Part shown: positions 31,932 to 39,424 of the stretch, one piece after another
Numbering within the stretch: position 1 is the stretch's first letter
Layout of the letters: every line of letters starts with the position of its first letter
Source: Oscillospiraceae bacterium
Lineage (GTDB): Bacteria > Bacillota > Clostridia > Oscillospirales > Acutalibacteraceae
Length of the DNA: 45,807 nt
Direction of reading: 5' to 3'
NCBI GenBank assembly: GCA_902792985.1
Contig: CADBBT010000009.1
Span: forward strand, 1-45,807
The notes under the pieces: model-generated
What the model was told of the DNA's origin: nothing
What the model saw: the letters and a program-made list of their open reading frames with translations, nothing else
Databases searched by the model: none
Position numbers and translations under genes: made by a program

Positions 31932-32200
31932 AAGGGTGAAAGGGAATAAGGGATTGAGGGATTGAGGGATTGAGAAAGCAAGGGGATGAGGTGGTAGATG
32001 AATCCATCGGGAATGATCCTGTGCGCTTACGGATACTGCGAATCCGCACGCTCGTCATCCCTTCATCTCTCGTTCCCACAGCTCCTCAACCCCTTCATCC
32101 CTCAATCCACTCTACACTCTCCACTCTCCACTCTTCACTCAACCCCTTAACCCCTTAACCCCTTAACCCCTTAACCCCTCCCCCTCTCATCTCTCCCCTT
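31932..32200. repeat. Composite element: inverted tandem repeats around a nested hairpin, two G-quadruplex motifs
   Basis: The left arm is GGGATTGA x3 (about 31948-31975), a + strand G-quadruplex pattern. The right arm is CCCTCAAT, CTCCACT and four perfect CCCCTTAA units (32143-32174) followed by CCCC, a minus strand G-quadruplex pattern. Between them about 31996-32067 folds into a nested hairpin (GATGAA...TTCATC, GTG...CAC, CGGAT...ATCCG). It occupies the 286-bp gap before the HydS-like gene, right up to its ribosome site. No ORF is supported. Confidence 0.78.
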
Positions 32201-32216
32201 CCCAAAGGAGTATCTT

Positions 32217-33620
32217 ATGGAAAACGTATTTCACTCCGTCCGTCTGGATGACGAAAAGTGCAAGGGCTGCACCAACTGTATCAAGCGCTGTCCCACACAG
32301 GCCATCCGCGTGCGCGGAAAAAAAGCATATATCATCTCCGACCGCTGTATCGACTGCGGCGAATGCATCCGCGTTTGTCCGCACCACGCAAAATACGCGG
32401 TCAGTGAGCATTTCAACGAACTTGTCAAATATAAATATCGCATCGCCCTGCCCGCACCCTCACTTTACGGACAGTTCAACAACCTCGACAACGTGGATTA
32501 TGTTTTGAACGGGCTGAAAAAAATGGGCTTCGACGATGTGGTTGAGGTTTCCAAGGGTGCGGAATTCATCAGCGACGCAACGCGCAAGATGATCGAAGCC
32601 GGCGTGCTCAAAAAGCCGGTGATCTCTTCGGCGTGCCCGGCGGTGCTGCGCCTGATCCGTACACGCTTTCCGAATCTGATCGGCAACATCCTGCCGCTGT
32701 TCACGCCGCTGGATTTCACCGCGAAGCTCGCGCGGGAACGTGCGCGGCAGCAGACCGGGCTGCCCGATCAGGACATCGGCATCTTTTTTATCACGCCCTG
32801 TCCCGCCAAGCGCACCGACATCAAAACGCCGCTGTGCTATGAGGAGCAGAACATCAACGGCGCGATCGCCATCAAAGACATCTATCCCGTGCTTGTGCAG
32901 ACGATGGATAAGCTGCGCCCCGACGAGCTGGAGCCGCTCAACGATTCCGGCATCATCGGCGTCGGCTGGGCAAGCAGCGGCGGCGAAGCGGCAGGTCTGC
33001 TCAAAGAGCGCTATCTCGCTGCGGACGGAATCGAAAACATCACCAAGGTGCTTGAGGAGCTGGAGGACGAAAAACTCAACGACCTCGACTTCATCGAGCT
33101 GAACTGCTGCACCGGCGGCTGCGTCGGCGGCGTGCTGACTGTGGAAAACCCCTATGTTGCCAAAGCGCGCATCCAGCGTCTGCGCAAATTTATGCCGATC
33201 TCCTGCAACAGTCTGCCTGCGGCGTTCGATCTGGATGAGCTGAGCTGGACGAAGGAGCTGCATCCCTCGCCGGCGATGAAGCTCGCCGACAACGTCATCA
33301 AGGCCATGCGCATGATGACCGAGCTCAAAGCGATCGAAGCGTCGCTGCCCGGCCTTGACTGCGGCATCTGCGGCGCGCCGTCCTGCCGCGCGCTGGCAGA
33401 TGATATCGTCCGCGGCTACGCCGAGCGCAGCGACTGCGTGTTCTCTGAGCTGCGCAAGCATAAAAATGACGGCGAATGGATGCCCGCGCCGTTCCGCGAG
33501 CGTTCAAGCAGTCCCGCAAACGCGGCAAAAGGCGACGGCTATGCGCACGATTTCGTGCATACCTTTTTAAAGCAGGAGCCGAAGAATCAAACCGAACAAG
33601 AAAAAGGGGAAACAACATGA
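32217..33620 (+). CDS. HydS-like [FeFe]-hydrogenase Fe-S protein
   Basis: 467 residues. Two [4Fe-4S] ferredoxin motifs (CKGCTNCIKRCP, CIDCGECIRVCP) lie at about 15-65. The H-cluster region carries variants of all three hydrogenase motifs: L1 SSACPAV (normally TSCxPxW), L2 TPCPAKRTD (normally MPCxxKKxE) and L3 ELNCCTGGCVGG (normally ExMxCxxGCxxGGG), so the cluster cysteines are kept. A C-terminal four-Cys Fe-S domain follows (LDCGICGAPSCRALADDI...SDC). The layout matches sensory group C hydrogenases but lacks the PAS domain. A sensor of redox state or hydrogen is more likely than an enzyme. Stop overlaps the next ATG. Confidence 0.87.
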   Translation: MENVFHSVRLDDEKCKGCTNCIKRCPTQAIRVRGKKAYIISDRCIDCGECIRVCPHHAKYAVSEHFNELVKYKYRIALPAPSLYGQFNNLDNVDYVLNGLKKMGFDDVVEVSKGAEFISDATRKMIEAGVLKKPVISSACPAVLRLIRTRFPNLIGNILPLFTPLDFTAKLARERARQQTGLPDQDIGIFFITPCPAKRTDIKTPLCYEEQNINGAIAIKDIYPVLVQTMDKLRPDELEPLNDSGIIGVGWASSGGEAAGLLKERYLAADGIENITKVLEELEDEKLNDLDFIELNCCTGGCVGGVLTVENPYVAKARIQRLRKFMPISCNSLPAAFDLDELSWTKELHPSPAMKLADNVIKAMRMMTELKAIEASLPGLDCGICGAPSCRALADDIVRGYAERSDCVFSELRKHKNDGEWMPAPFRERSSSPANAAKGDGYAHDFVHTFLKQEPKNQTEQEKGETT

Positions 33621-33943
33621 CCGTTCAAATGATGATAGAGCACCTGGGTCTGAAGGTTTTGACCGAGGGCGACCTGAGCCGCGAGGTGACCGGCTGCTAT
33701 TGCGGCGATCTGCTTTCGTGGGTGATGGGCAAAGCCAAGGAGGGCGACTGCTGGCTGACTGTGATGGGCAACATCAACGCGGTGGCAGTGGCGGTGCTGA
33801 CGGACTGCGCGTGCATCGTGCTCACCGAGCAGGCCGCGCTGGACGAGGCCGCAAAACTGCGCGCCGAGCAGCAGGGCGTTACGATCCTCACGACCGGCGA
33901 GAGCGCATATGAGCTCGCTGTCAAGCTTTCGGCGGTGATCTGA
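33617..33943 (+). CDS. DRTGG-domain protein (2)
   Basis: 108 residues; its ATG overlaps the HydS-like stop (ATGA). Pattern MIEHLGLKVLTEGDLSREVTGCYCGDLLSWVMGKAKEGDCWLTVMGNINAVAVAVLTDCACIVLTE matches stand-alone DRTGG proteins of this cluster. It is a distinct paralogue of 31158. Tight coupling on both sides (the PHP gene starts next to its stop codon) suggests a shared complex. Confidence 0.85.
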   Translation: MTVQMMIEHLGLKVLTEGDLSREVTGCYCGDLLSWVMGKAKEGDCWLTVMGNINAVAVAVLTDCACIVLTEQAALDEAAKLRAEQQGVTILTTGESAYELAVKLSAVI

Positions 33944-34669
33944 GTGCAGTTGTTTTACGATTTTCATATCCACTCGTGTCTGTCGCCCTGCGGCGACAAC
34001 GAGATGACGCCGTATAATCTGGTCAATACCGCCAAGATCTTCGGCTATGACATCATTGCGCTGACCGACCACAATTCCTGCAAAAACTGCCGCGCCGCCG
34101 TGCAGGCGGGGAAAGACGCGGGGATCACGGTCATTCCCGGAATGGAGCTTTGCACCAGCGAGGAGATCCATGTGGTCTGCCTGTTCCCGGACTGCGACAA
34201 GGCCGAGCAGTTCAGCGCCCATGTGCGCGAAAATATTCCGCCCGTGAAAAACCGCACGGAAATTTTCGGCGATCAGCTTGTGATGGACAGCGCCGACCGC
34301 GTGATTGGCACAGAGGAGCTGCTGCTGAACACGGCGAGCTTTTTCTCGGTGGACGAAGTGCCGGCGCTGGTGCGCGCGTTTGGCGGCGTGTGCTTTCCGG
34401 CGCACATCGATCGCGCCTCTTTCAGCTTGATCTCGTCGCTGGGCGATTTCCCCGCCGATCTCGATGTGACGGCGTTTGAGCTGACCCCGGCGGCAGACGC
34501 CGAGGATTATCTTGAAAAATATCCTGCTACGCACGGCAAACTGATCCTGCGCGATTCTGACGCGCACTATCTTGAAAACATGCGCCTGCCGGAGTATACG
34601 CTCGATCTGCCGGAATGCTCGGCGCAGGCAGTGATCGATTTTTTGCTGCACCGACACGAAAAAGGGTGA
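33944..34669 (+). CDS. PHP-domain protein of the hydrogenase-sensor cluster
   Basis: 241 residues from a GTG directly after the DRTGG stop codon. PHP motifs: FHIHSCLSPCGDNEMTP, ALTDHNSC, IPGMELCTSEEIHVVCLFP, VCFPAHIDR and LRDSDAHYLENM. The HSCLSPCGDxxMTP motif marks the PHP subfamily that accompanies DRTGG/HATPase/hydrogenase genes in clostridia. Metal-dependent phosphoesterase activity is likely; substrate unknown. Confidence 0.9.
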   Translation: MQLFYDFHIHSCLSPCGDNEMTPYNLVNTAKIFGYDIIALTDHNSCKNCRAAVQAGKDAGITVIPGMELCTSEEIHVVCLFPDCDKAEQFSAHVRENIPPVKNRTEIFGDQLVMDSADRVIGTEELLLNTASFFSVDEVPALVRAFGGVCFPAHIDRASFSLISSLGDFPADLDVTAFELTPAADAEDYLEKYPATHGKLILRDSDAHYLENMRLPEYTLDLPECSAQAVIDFLLHRHEKG

Positions 34670-34674
34670 ATCCT

Positions 34675-35070
34675 ATGAAACTCTTGGTCTTATGGCTGCT
34701 TACCGTTCTGCTGATTCCCGGCGTGATGCTCATTGCCGGCTATTATTACCGCAGCCACGTTCCGAAATCCATGAAAAGCGGCTACCGCACGCGGCGCTCC
34801 ATGAAAAGCAAGGAGACGTGGGCGTTTGCGCACAAGCTGCTCGGCAAATACTGGCGCTTGCTCGGCTGGCCGACACTGATCGTCAGCCTTGCTGCGATCG
34901 CCGTCTTTTTCGGCAAAGACGAGGACACCGTCGGCGCTGCGCTCGGTGTGCTGAGCGCGCTGCAGTGCGTGCCGCTGATCGTGCCCATGATTTTGGTCGA
35001 ACGTGCGCTGAAGACCCATTTTGATGAAAACGGTCTGCCGTATGACCCGGTGGACTGGCTGGAGGAGTGA
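34675..35070 (+). CDS. SdpI-family small membrane protein
   Basis: 131 residues from the ATG at 34675. Three hydrophobic segments: LLVLWLLTVLLIPGVMLIAGYYY, WPTLIVSLAAIAVFF and VLSALQCVPLIVPMILV. The linking motif GYRTRRSMKSKETWAFAHKLLGKYW is the SdpI/YhfL signature. In Bacillus, SdpI gives immunity to the SdpC toxin and sequesters SdpR; most homologues have no known toxin. It lies 5 bp after the PHP gene and continues the operon. Confidence 0.82.
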   Translation: MKLLVLWLLTVLLIPGVMLIAGYYYRSHVPKSMKSGYRTRRSMKSKETWAFAHKLLGKYWRLLGWPTLIVSLAAIAVFFGKDEDTVGAALGVLSALQCVPLIVPMILVERALKTHFDENGLPYDPVDWLEE

Positions 35071-35074
35071 ACGC

Positions 35075-35500
35075 ATGACACGCAAGGAAAAGGCGCAGCA
35101 GCTCTTTTTGACAGCGAACTGCACCCAGGCGACGGTGGGCGCGTTCAGCGATCTGAGCGGGCTTGATGAAACGGCATTGCTGCGGCTGACAAGCGGACTT
35201 GGCACTGGTGTCGGCGGCATGCAGCTCACCTGCGGAACGCTCATCGGCGGCGCGCTGGTGCTCGGCAGTGTTTTTGCGGATGAGACCGGCGCGAACAAGG
35301 CGTTTGTCAGTGCACAGGTGCGCGCGTTTGTGCAGACGTTTCAGCAAAAGCACGGGAGCTGTCAGTGCAGCGAGCTGCTGCCGCAGGCGATTGCAAGCCG
35401 CGACCCGAACCTGCCCGGCCGCCCGTGCCTGCGGTATGTGTGGAGCGCGGTGGAGCTTTTGACCGAAACGCTCGGCCTTTCTGAGGATTTCCCGGAATAA
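35075..35500 (+). CDS. C_GCAxxG_C_C-family protein
   Basis: 141 residues from the ATG at 35075, with GGAGGAG lying in the end of the previous gene. The family pattern is present in a degenerate form: NCTQATVGAF, LTSGLGTGVGGMQLTCGTLIGGALVLG, then a C-x-C pair (HGSCQCSELL) and RPCLRYV. The first motif reads NCTQA where NCAQA/NCxQS is usual. These proteins are thought to bind a redox centre and often sit near redox or Fe-S genes. Last gene of the cluster; no terminator follows it. Confidence 0.82.
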   Translation: MTRKEKAQQLFLTANCTQATVGAFSDLSGLDETALLRLTSGLGTGVGGMQLTCGTLIGGALVLGSVFADETGANKAFVSAQVRAFVQTFQQKHGSCQCSELLPQAIASRDPNLPGRPCLRYVWSAVELLTETLGLSEDFPE

Positions 35501-35503
35501 ACC

Positions 35504-35532
35504 TTGACTTTTTTGCCGTTTTGGGTTATGAT
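35504..35532 (+). promoter_or_regulatory. Promoter, possibly of tRNA-Pro
   Basis: -35 TTGACT (35504-35509), 17 bp, -10 TATGAT (35527-35532), directly after the stop at 35500. It resembles the tRNA-Leu promoter at 12702. The nearest + strand gene is tRNA-Pro, 366 bp on, with a repeat element between. Confidence 0.55.
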
Positions 35533-35554
35533 AGTGGTCAGCGTCGGTGCGCGG

Positions 35555-35890
<336 letters not shown>

Positions 35891-35898
35891 CTAAATAA

Positions 35899-35974
35899 CG
35901 GGGTGTAGCGCAGTTGGTAGCGCGCTTGCTTTGGGAGCAAGATGCCGGGTGTTCGAGTCACCTCACTCCGACCA
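35899..35974 (+). tRNA. tRNA-Pro (anticodon TGG)
   Basis: 76 nt with CCA encoded. Acceptor CGGGGTG pairs with CACTCCG (one G-U). Anticodon stem CTTGC/GCAAG encloses TTTGGGA (anticodon TGG). T-arm contains GTTCGAGTC. Confidence 0.97.
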
Positions 35975-36007
35975 AAACTGCCTAAGCTATGACTTTAGGC
36001 AGTTTTT
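35975..36007 (+). terminator. Terminator of tRNA-Pro
   Basis: AAACTGCCTAA pairs with TTTAGGCAGTTT, followed by TTTTT, directly after the CCA end. Confidence 0.9.
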
Positions 36008-36114
36008 CTATATACTATGGAGGAGTTTTTAGGCCACCCAAAAATCAGCATTTTGTACCAAGCATATGTATTAAGAATTGGGGAACAGGTAATGGAATAA
36101 CAAAAGAGAATGTT

Positions 36115-36162
36115 CTAAGCAATAATCATACATATACAAATTAGCAAAGTGTCTTTCATCAT
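36115..36162 (-). CDS. Very short hydrophobic ORF (15 aa), doubtful
   Basis: On the minus strand GGAGG stands 6 nt before ATGATG. The frame encodes MMKDTLLICICMIIA and stops. The ribosome site is the end of the hairpin at 36167-36211. It could be a leader peptide, a type I toxin-like peptide or the leftover start of a lost transposase. Nothing else is supported in 36008-36255. Confidence 0.25.
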   Translation of the reverse strand: MMKDTLLICICMIIA

Positions 36163-36166
36163 GAAA

Positions 36167-36211
36167 ACCTCCGTTTCTTTGGTGTCTTTATCATACCAAA
36201 GAGACGGAGGT
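36167..36211 (-). repeat. 17-bp inverted repeat (hairpin) covering a ribosome site
   Basis: ACCTCCGTTTCTTTGGT (36167-36183) pairs with ACCAAAGAGACGGAGGT (36195-36211), 16 of 17, around an 11-nt loop. It lies 45 bp after the stop of the PHP gene at 36256 and may act as its terminator, though no long T-run follows. The arm includes the GGAGG of the short ORF, which would be masked when folded. Confidence 0.6.
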
Positions 36212-36255
36212 CTGTCGAATGTGTGAAATTTTCAGCGGAAAATTATGTATTAATC

Positions 36256-37698
36256 TTATTTTCTAACAGCGCGGAAGATCTCAACAAAGATGTTGTAAAG
36301 CTTCAATCCGCGCAGGAACAGGATGATTCTTTCAACAAGGCTCGGCGTGTGCGCTTTTGCATGAAATGCAAGCGGCTGTGTTCCGTCGTCGATCACAAGC
36401 GCCTGCGTCAGACAAATTCCGCCTTCCCCTAAGATCTCTGCTCTTATATACCGAAAATCCTCGCTGCCTTCAACAGCGTCAAGATCCAGAACGATCGGAT
36501 CTGTGCCTACTTCGCCCTTCATGATGACTTTGCCGTTCGCGATCCACTGTATTTCATCAGCGTTTTCGACAGTGACAGAAACCTTGTGCCCGTTGACTTC
36601 AACGCTGTTGAACATCGGATATGGGATACCCTTGCCTCTGACGTCAATATCCTCTTTGGGACCTATCTCATAAACGTCGTTTCCCGGAAGGCACTTCGAC
36701 ACACAGAAGAAAGCGCCCGACTGCATGGTCTTTTTTACTTCTTCCTGTGTGTTCTCTTTCATCATGAATACGCTGAAAGAGCTGTCGCAGTTGAGAAGAG
36801 AATGGGCGTCCGTATTGCTGAAGCCGATGACGGTTTTGCCGTAGGGCAGGCAGTACATAAGAAGCTGATCCCACAGGACTCTGTCATAGCGCGTTACGCT
36901 GTTGACTTCGTTGAGCGCTTCTATTCCGAGACAGCTCTTGTATTTCAGAAGAAGATCGCCGTAAAAGCCGATCGTTTCAGGATCTGTTACGACCTCGGGA
37001 TGTCTGGTGGAATCAAGCACGTCCCCGGGGTGATTGATATGAGAAAGCGCGCCGTTGTCTTCCACAAATCTTAAGGCGTTTTCAATACCGACCTCATTTT
37101 CACCGACATATCCCGAGGGGTCCGTAATATTCTTCCCCGGATAATACCCGGCAAATCCGTTGCCGACGCCGCTTGGAAGAAAATATCCGTTCACATGATT
37201 TTTTGAGAGCGTAAGATGGTTCAGCTCATTTGCGCCGGTGATGCAGGTCATACCGTAACCCCTGTTGTTGTAGGCGCCGGAAGTGATCGCCTCGTACTCT
37301 TCATCGGTAAGCACACTCAGCTTGTTGCCCAGAAAATACTGATACCAATACGGAGACACCAGCTCGGGTTCTTTGTTCCACGCAACGCCTGTAACAGCGT
37401 GATCGCTGTTGGCGAGAAAGTCATAACCGAGAGAATAATATTCCTTTACCATTGTCGGGAGATCCTCATCGGCATCGCTCCAGGTCGTATGCGAATGAAG
37501 AACGCCTTTGTATGCGCCCCATGTGTGATCTCCGCTCCATACAACGTCCTCATACGGCGATACGATCGTATAGTCGGATGCTGCCGTTGCCGGAAATTCG
37601 CCGCATATGCCGAGCAGCATTACAATACTGACCGTTACACATAACACCTTTTTCATGGTTTTTCGCTTTGCCGCTGATTTCAATCGCTTGATTTTCAT
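36256..37698 (-). CDS. Secreted PHP-domain protein
   Basis: 480 residues from the ATG at 37698, 6 nt after GGAGGC. Signal peptide KKVLCVTVSIVMLLGICGEFPATAA. PHP motifs: GVLHSHTTWSDAD, LANSDHAVTG, ITGANELNHL, LSHINHPGDV and GFSNTDAHSLLN, so metal binding is likely. The C-terminal about 130 residues are beta-rich (SVEVNGHKVSVTVENADEIQWIANGKVI). The end (LVERIILFLRGLKLYNIFVEIFRAVRK) is an amphipathic helix like that of the BspA-like protein at 3477. It is probably an extracellular phosphoesterase. It uses AGA/AGG Arg codons more than its neighbours, suggesting transfer. Third PHP protein in the window. Confidence 0.85.
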   Translation of the reverse strand: MKIKRLKSAAKRKTMKKVLCVTVSIVMLLGICGEFPATAASDYTIVSPYEDVVWSGDHTWGAYKGVLHSHTTWSDADEDLPTMVKEYYSLGYDFLANSDHAVTGVAWNKEPELVSPYWYQYFLGNKLSVLTDEEYEAITSGAYNNRGYGMTCITGANELNHLTLSKNHVNGYFLPSGVGNGFAGYYPGKNITDPSGYVGENEVGIENALRFVEDNGALSHINHPGDVLDSTRHPEVVTDPETIGFYGDLLLKYKSCLGIEALNEVNSVTRYDRVLWDQLLMYCLPYGKTVIGFSNTDAHSLLNCDSSFSVFMMKENTQEEVKKTMQSGAFFCVSKCLPGNDVYEIGPKEDIDVRGKGIPYPMFNSVEVNGHKVSVTVENADEIQWIANGKVIMKGEVGTDPIVLDLDAVEGSEDFRYIRAEILGEGGICLTQALVIDDGTQPLAFHAKAHTPSLVERIILFLRGLKLYNIFVEIFRAVRK

Positions 37699-37793
37699 CA
37701 TATTGCCTCCGCAAAATATATTATTTTTCATAAAGCAGTCCTCGCTTTCTTTCCTGTTTCCTTAAAAACCCGTCCGCTTCGTAATGCTGCCCG

Positions 37794-38528
37794 TTATCCT
37801 TCCATGAGGCCGAAAGCAATCACACCGATGGAGATGTACGTCAACATAGAGGCAAGGAGCCTGCCCCGTCTGGTTTTGACGCGAAACAGCAGAAAAACGA
37901 TGCTGTAGATCAGACCGCAGCTGCCTGTCGCAAGCGAAGCGCCGATGTACCATGTATGTTGATCCACCATGGACGCGACAAACGGATAAGTGCCCTCCAT
38001 CACGTAATGTCCCATCCAGTTGAACGCAAACGAGAGAAGCATACACCAGACGCCCCAGTCAAAGCTGTGGTGTTTTTTGCCGTAAATCAGCAACAGGATG
38101 AACATACATGCGACCGGGAAGGTCGTTACGCTTTCAAACGGAACGAAATGGACCCCGCCCACCGAATAATGCCATGAGATTTCACCGATGAACTGCCACA
38201 GCAGGATCCCCGCCGCAAACCCGAAAAACGAAGATGCGTAGTGCTTGTCTTTTTTCGCCGCCCGTGACGCAATAAATGTAAAAACAAACCATAGCGCCAG
38301 CGCGACGACGCCGAACGCCAGCCTGCCGGCCATGGGCTTGGTCTGTTCTTCGCCGACCAGGGCCGGCTCTTCGATCATAGGGCCAAGCGCCTTCAGCAGG
38401 CTGAAAGGCACCATGCACAGGATCAGTATCAAAAACTCCGCGAGCAGAGGCAGAAAATACTCAAAAAGAAGTTCTCTCCGTGTGCTGTGAATATGCGTGC
38501 TGTAGTTCTCAAAAGCTTTCATTTTCAC
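37794..38528 (-). CDS. Polytopic membrane protein, unknown
   Basis: 244 residues; GTG at 38528 has AGGA 5 nt upstream, ATG at 38522 is an alternative. About seven hydrophobic segments, including FLPLLAEFLILILCMVPFSLL, LAFGVVALALWFVFTFIA, FFGFAAGILLWQFIG and LIYSIVFLLF. His/Trp-rich loops (GEISWHYSVGGVHFVPFE, NWMGHYVMEGTYPF) might bind a metal. It lies 95 bp upstream of the secreted PHP gene on the same strand and probably forms an operon with it. No family recognised. Confidence 0.65.
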   Translation of the reverse strand: MKMKAFENYSTHIHSTRRELLFEYFLPLLAEFLILILCMVPFSLLKALGPMIEEPALVGEEQTKPMAGRLAFGVVALALWFVFTFIASRAAKKDKHYASSFFGFAAGILLWQFIGEISWHYSVGGVHFVPFESVTTFPVACMFILLLIYGKKHHSFDWGVWCMLLSFAFNWMGHYVMEGTYPFVASMVDQHTWYIGASLATGSCGLIYSIVFLLFRVKTRRGRLLASMLTYISIGVIAFGLMEG

Positions 38529-38736
38529 TCTTTTCCTTTTTTCAGAATGGCATATACATAAGTGTTTCCATAGCGCGGCGTGCTGTCCGGATCATTCGCT
38601 CACAAAGAGAATGTTTATATCATTCAGATGGGAACGATCAGGTTCTCCCGATCAAAAACGAGGAAGCGGTCGACAAGACAGAGGACGGCGCCTGTGCCGC
38701 GCTGTCAACAGGAGCGGTTTTTCTCTATGCTTTCCG
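38529..38736. other. Intergenic, no gene seen
   Basis: 208 bp between two minus-strand membrane protein genes. A short minus-strand frame (ending ...DRENLIVPI) resembles coding sequence but has no start or ribosome site; it may be a gene remnant. Confidence 0.3.
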
Positions 38737-39255
38737 TTACGCCGCACGCTTTTGCTTTCGCTTGTTCAGCGCAAAGCGGACAGCACTGATCACCAACGCC
38801 ACAAACACAGCGTACATCATCAGAGATTTGAACCCCGTCACCTTGCCGAACACCGCAACAGTTGCGGACGAAAGCCGCTCAAAGCCGCACAGTAAAACCG
38901 CCGTGCAGCAGTTTTCGCACAAGTCGCACACAGCCAGCGCTGCCGGCCAAACAAACATCGCCCGCGGTGCAGACAGCTTTTTCAGCGCCAGCACAAAAAA
39001 CACGGTATATGCGACGAGAAAGACGCAGTCCACAGGAAGCTGCGCAAACAGATACAGCTGTCGCCCCTGTGCGGAAAGCGCTTGCAAAAACGCGCGCGCC
39101 GTCTCATAATCATAACCGAAAAGCTGCAGATCAAAACAGCGCAGGCCGTCGGCGGCACGTTCGATCGCCGGCAGCAGGAAAACATCCATCACGCCGAGCA
39201 GAACCGCGCTCAGCGCACCGCTCACAATCAGCGGCAGGTTCTGTTTTTTCTTCAT
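38737..39255 (-). CDS. Small polytopic membrane protein, unknown
   Basis: 172 residues, GAGGAGG ribosome site. Four hydrophobic segments: LPLIVSGALSAVLLGVMDVFLLPAI, LPVDCVFLVAYTVFFVLAL, MFVWPAALAVCDLCENCCTAVLLCG and SLMMYAVFVALVISAVRFAL. CDLCENCC is a cluster of Cys within or next to segment 3. Basic C-terminal end (NKRKQKRAA). Strong own promoter at 39275. Function not recognised. Confidence 0.75.
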   Translation of the reverse strand: MKKKQNLPLIVSGALSAVLLGVMDVFLLPAIERAADGLRCFDLQLFGYDYETARAFLQALSAQGRQLYLFAQLPVDCVFLVAYTVFFVLALKKLSAPRAMFVWPAALAVCDLCENCCTAVLLCGFERLSSATVAVFGKVTGFKSLMMYAVFVALVISAVRFALNKRKQKRAA

Positions 39256-39274
39256 GCCATCGCCTCCTCACGGA

Positions 39275-39303
39275 ATTATAGCAGACTTTGTGCAAAAACG
39301 CAA
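39275..39303 (-). promoter_or_regulatory. Promoter of the 38737 membrane protein gene
   Basis: -35 TTGCGT (39298-39303), 17 bp, extended -10 TGC-TATAAT (39275-39280), minus strand. Confidence 0.8.
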
Positions 39304-39332
39304 GCAGCGCGGCGCCCATTTTGAAAAAACGC

Positions 39333-39361
39333 TTGCGTTTTGTGAATATGCATGATATAAT
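39333..39361 (+). promoter_or_regulatory. Promoter of the YfcC-type carrier gene
   Basis: -35 TTGCGT (39333-39338), 17 bp, -10 TATAAT (39356-39361), divergent from the promoter at 39275. Confidence 0.8.
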
Positions 39362-39424
39362 CCGTGTATAAAATCGCATAAATATTCATCAGCGGGTACT
39401 TACACTCGGAAAGTGGGGATCTTC

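Noticed and set aside
32217-33620. Call as a catalytic hydrogen-evolving [FeFe]-hydrogenase (HydA)
   Set aside because: All three H-cluster motifs are altered outside the cysteines and the neighbours are signalling proteins, so a sensor-type role is more likely.
38480-39109. 209-codon + strand frame across two minus strand genes
   Set aside because: No ribosome site, Ser/Ala/Thr-rich composition, and the opposite strand gives a clean four-helix membrane protein with a strong promoter.
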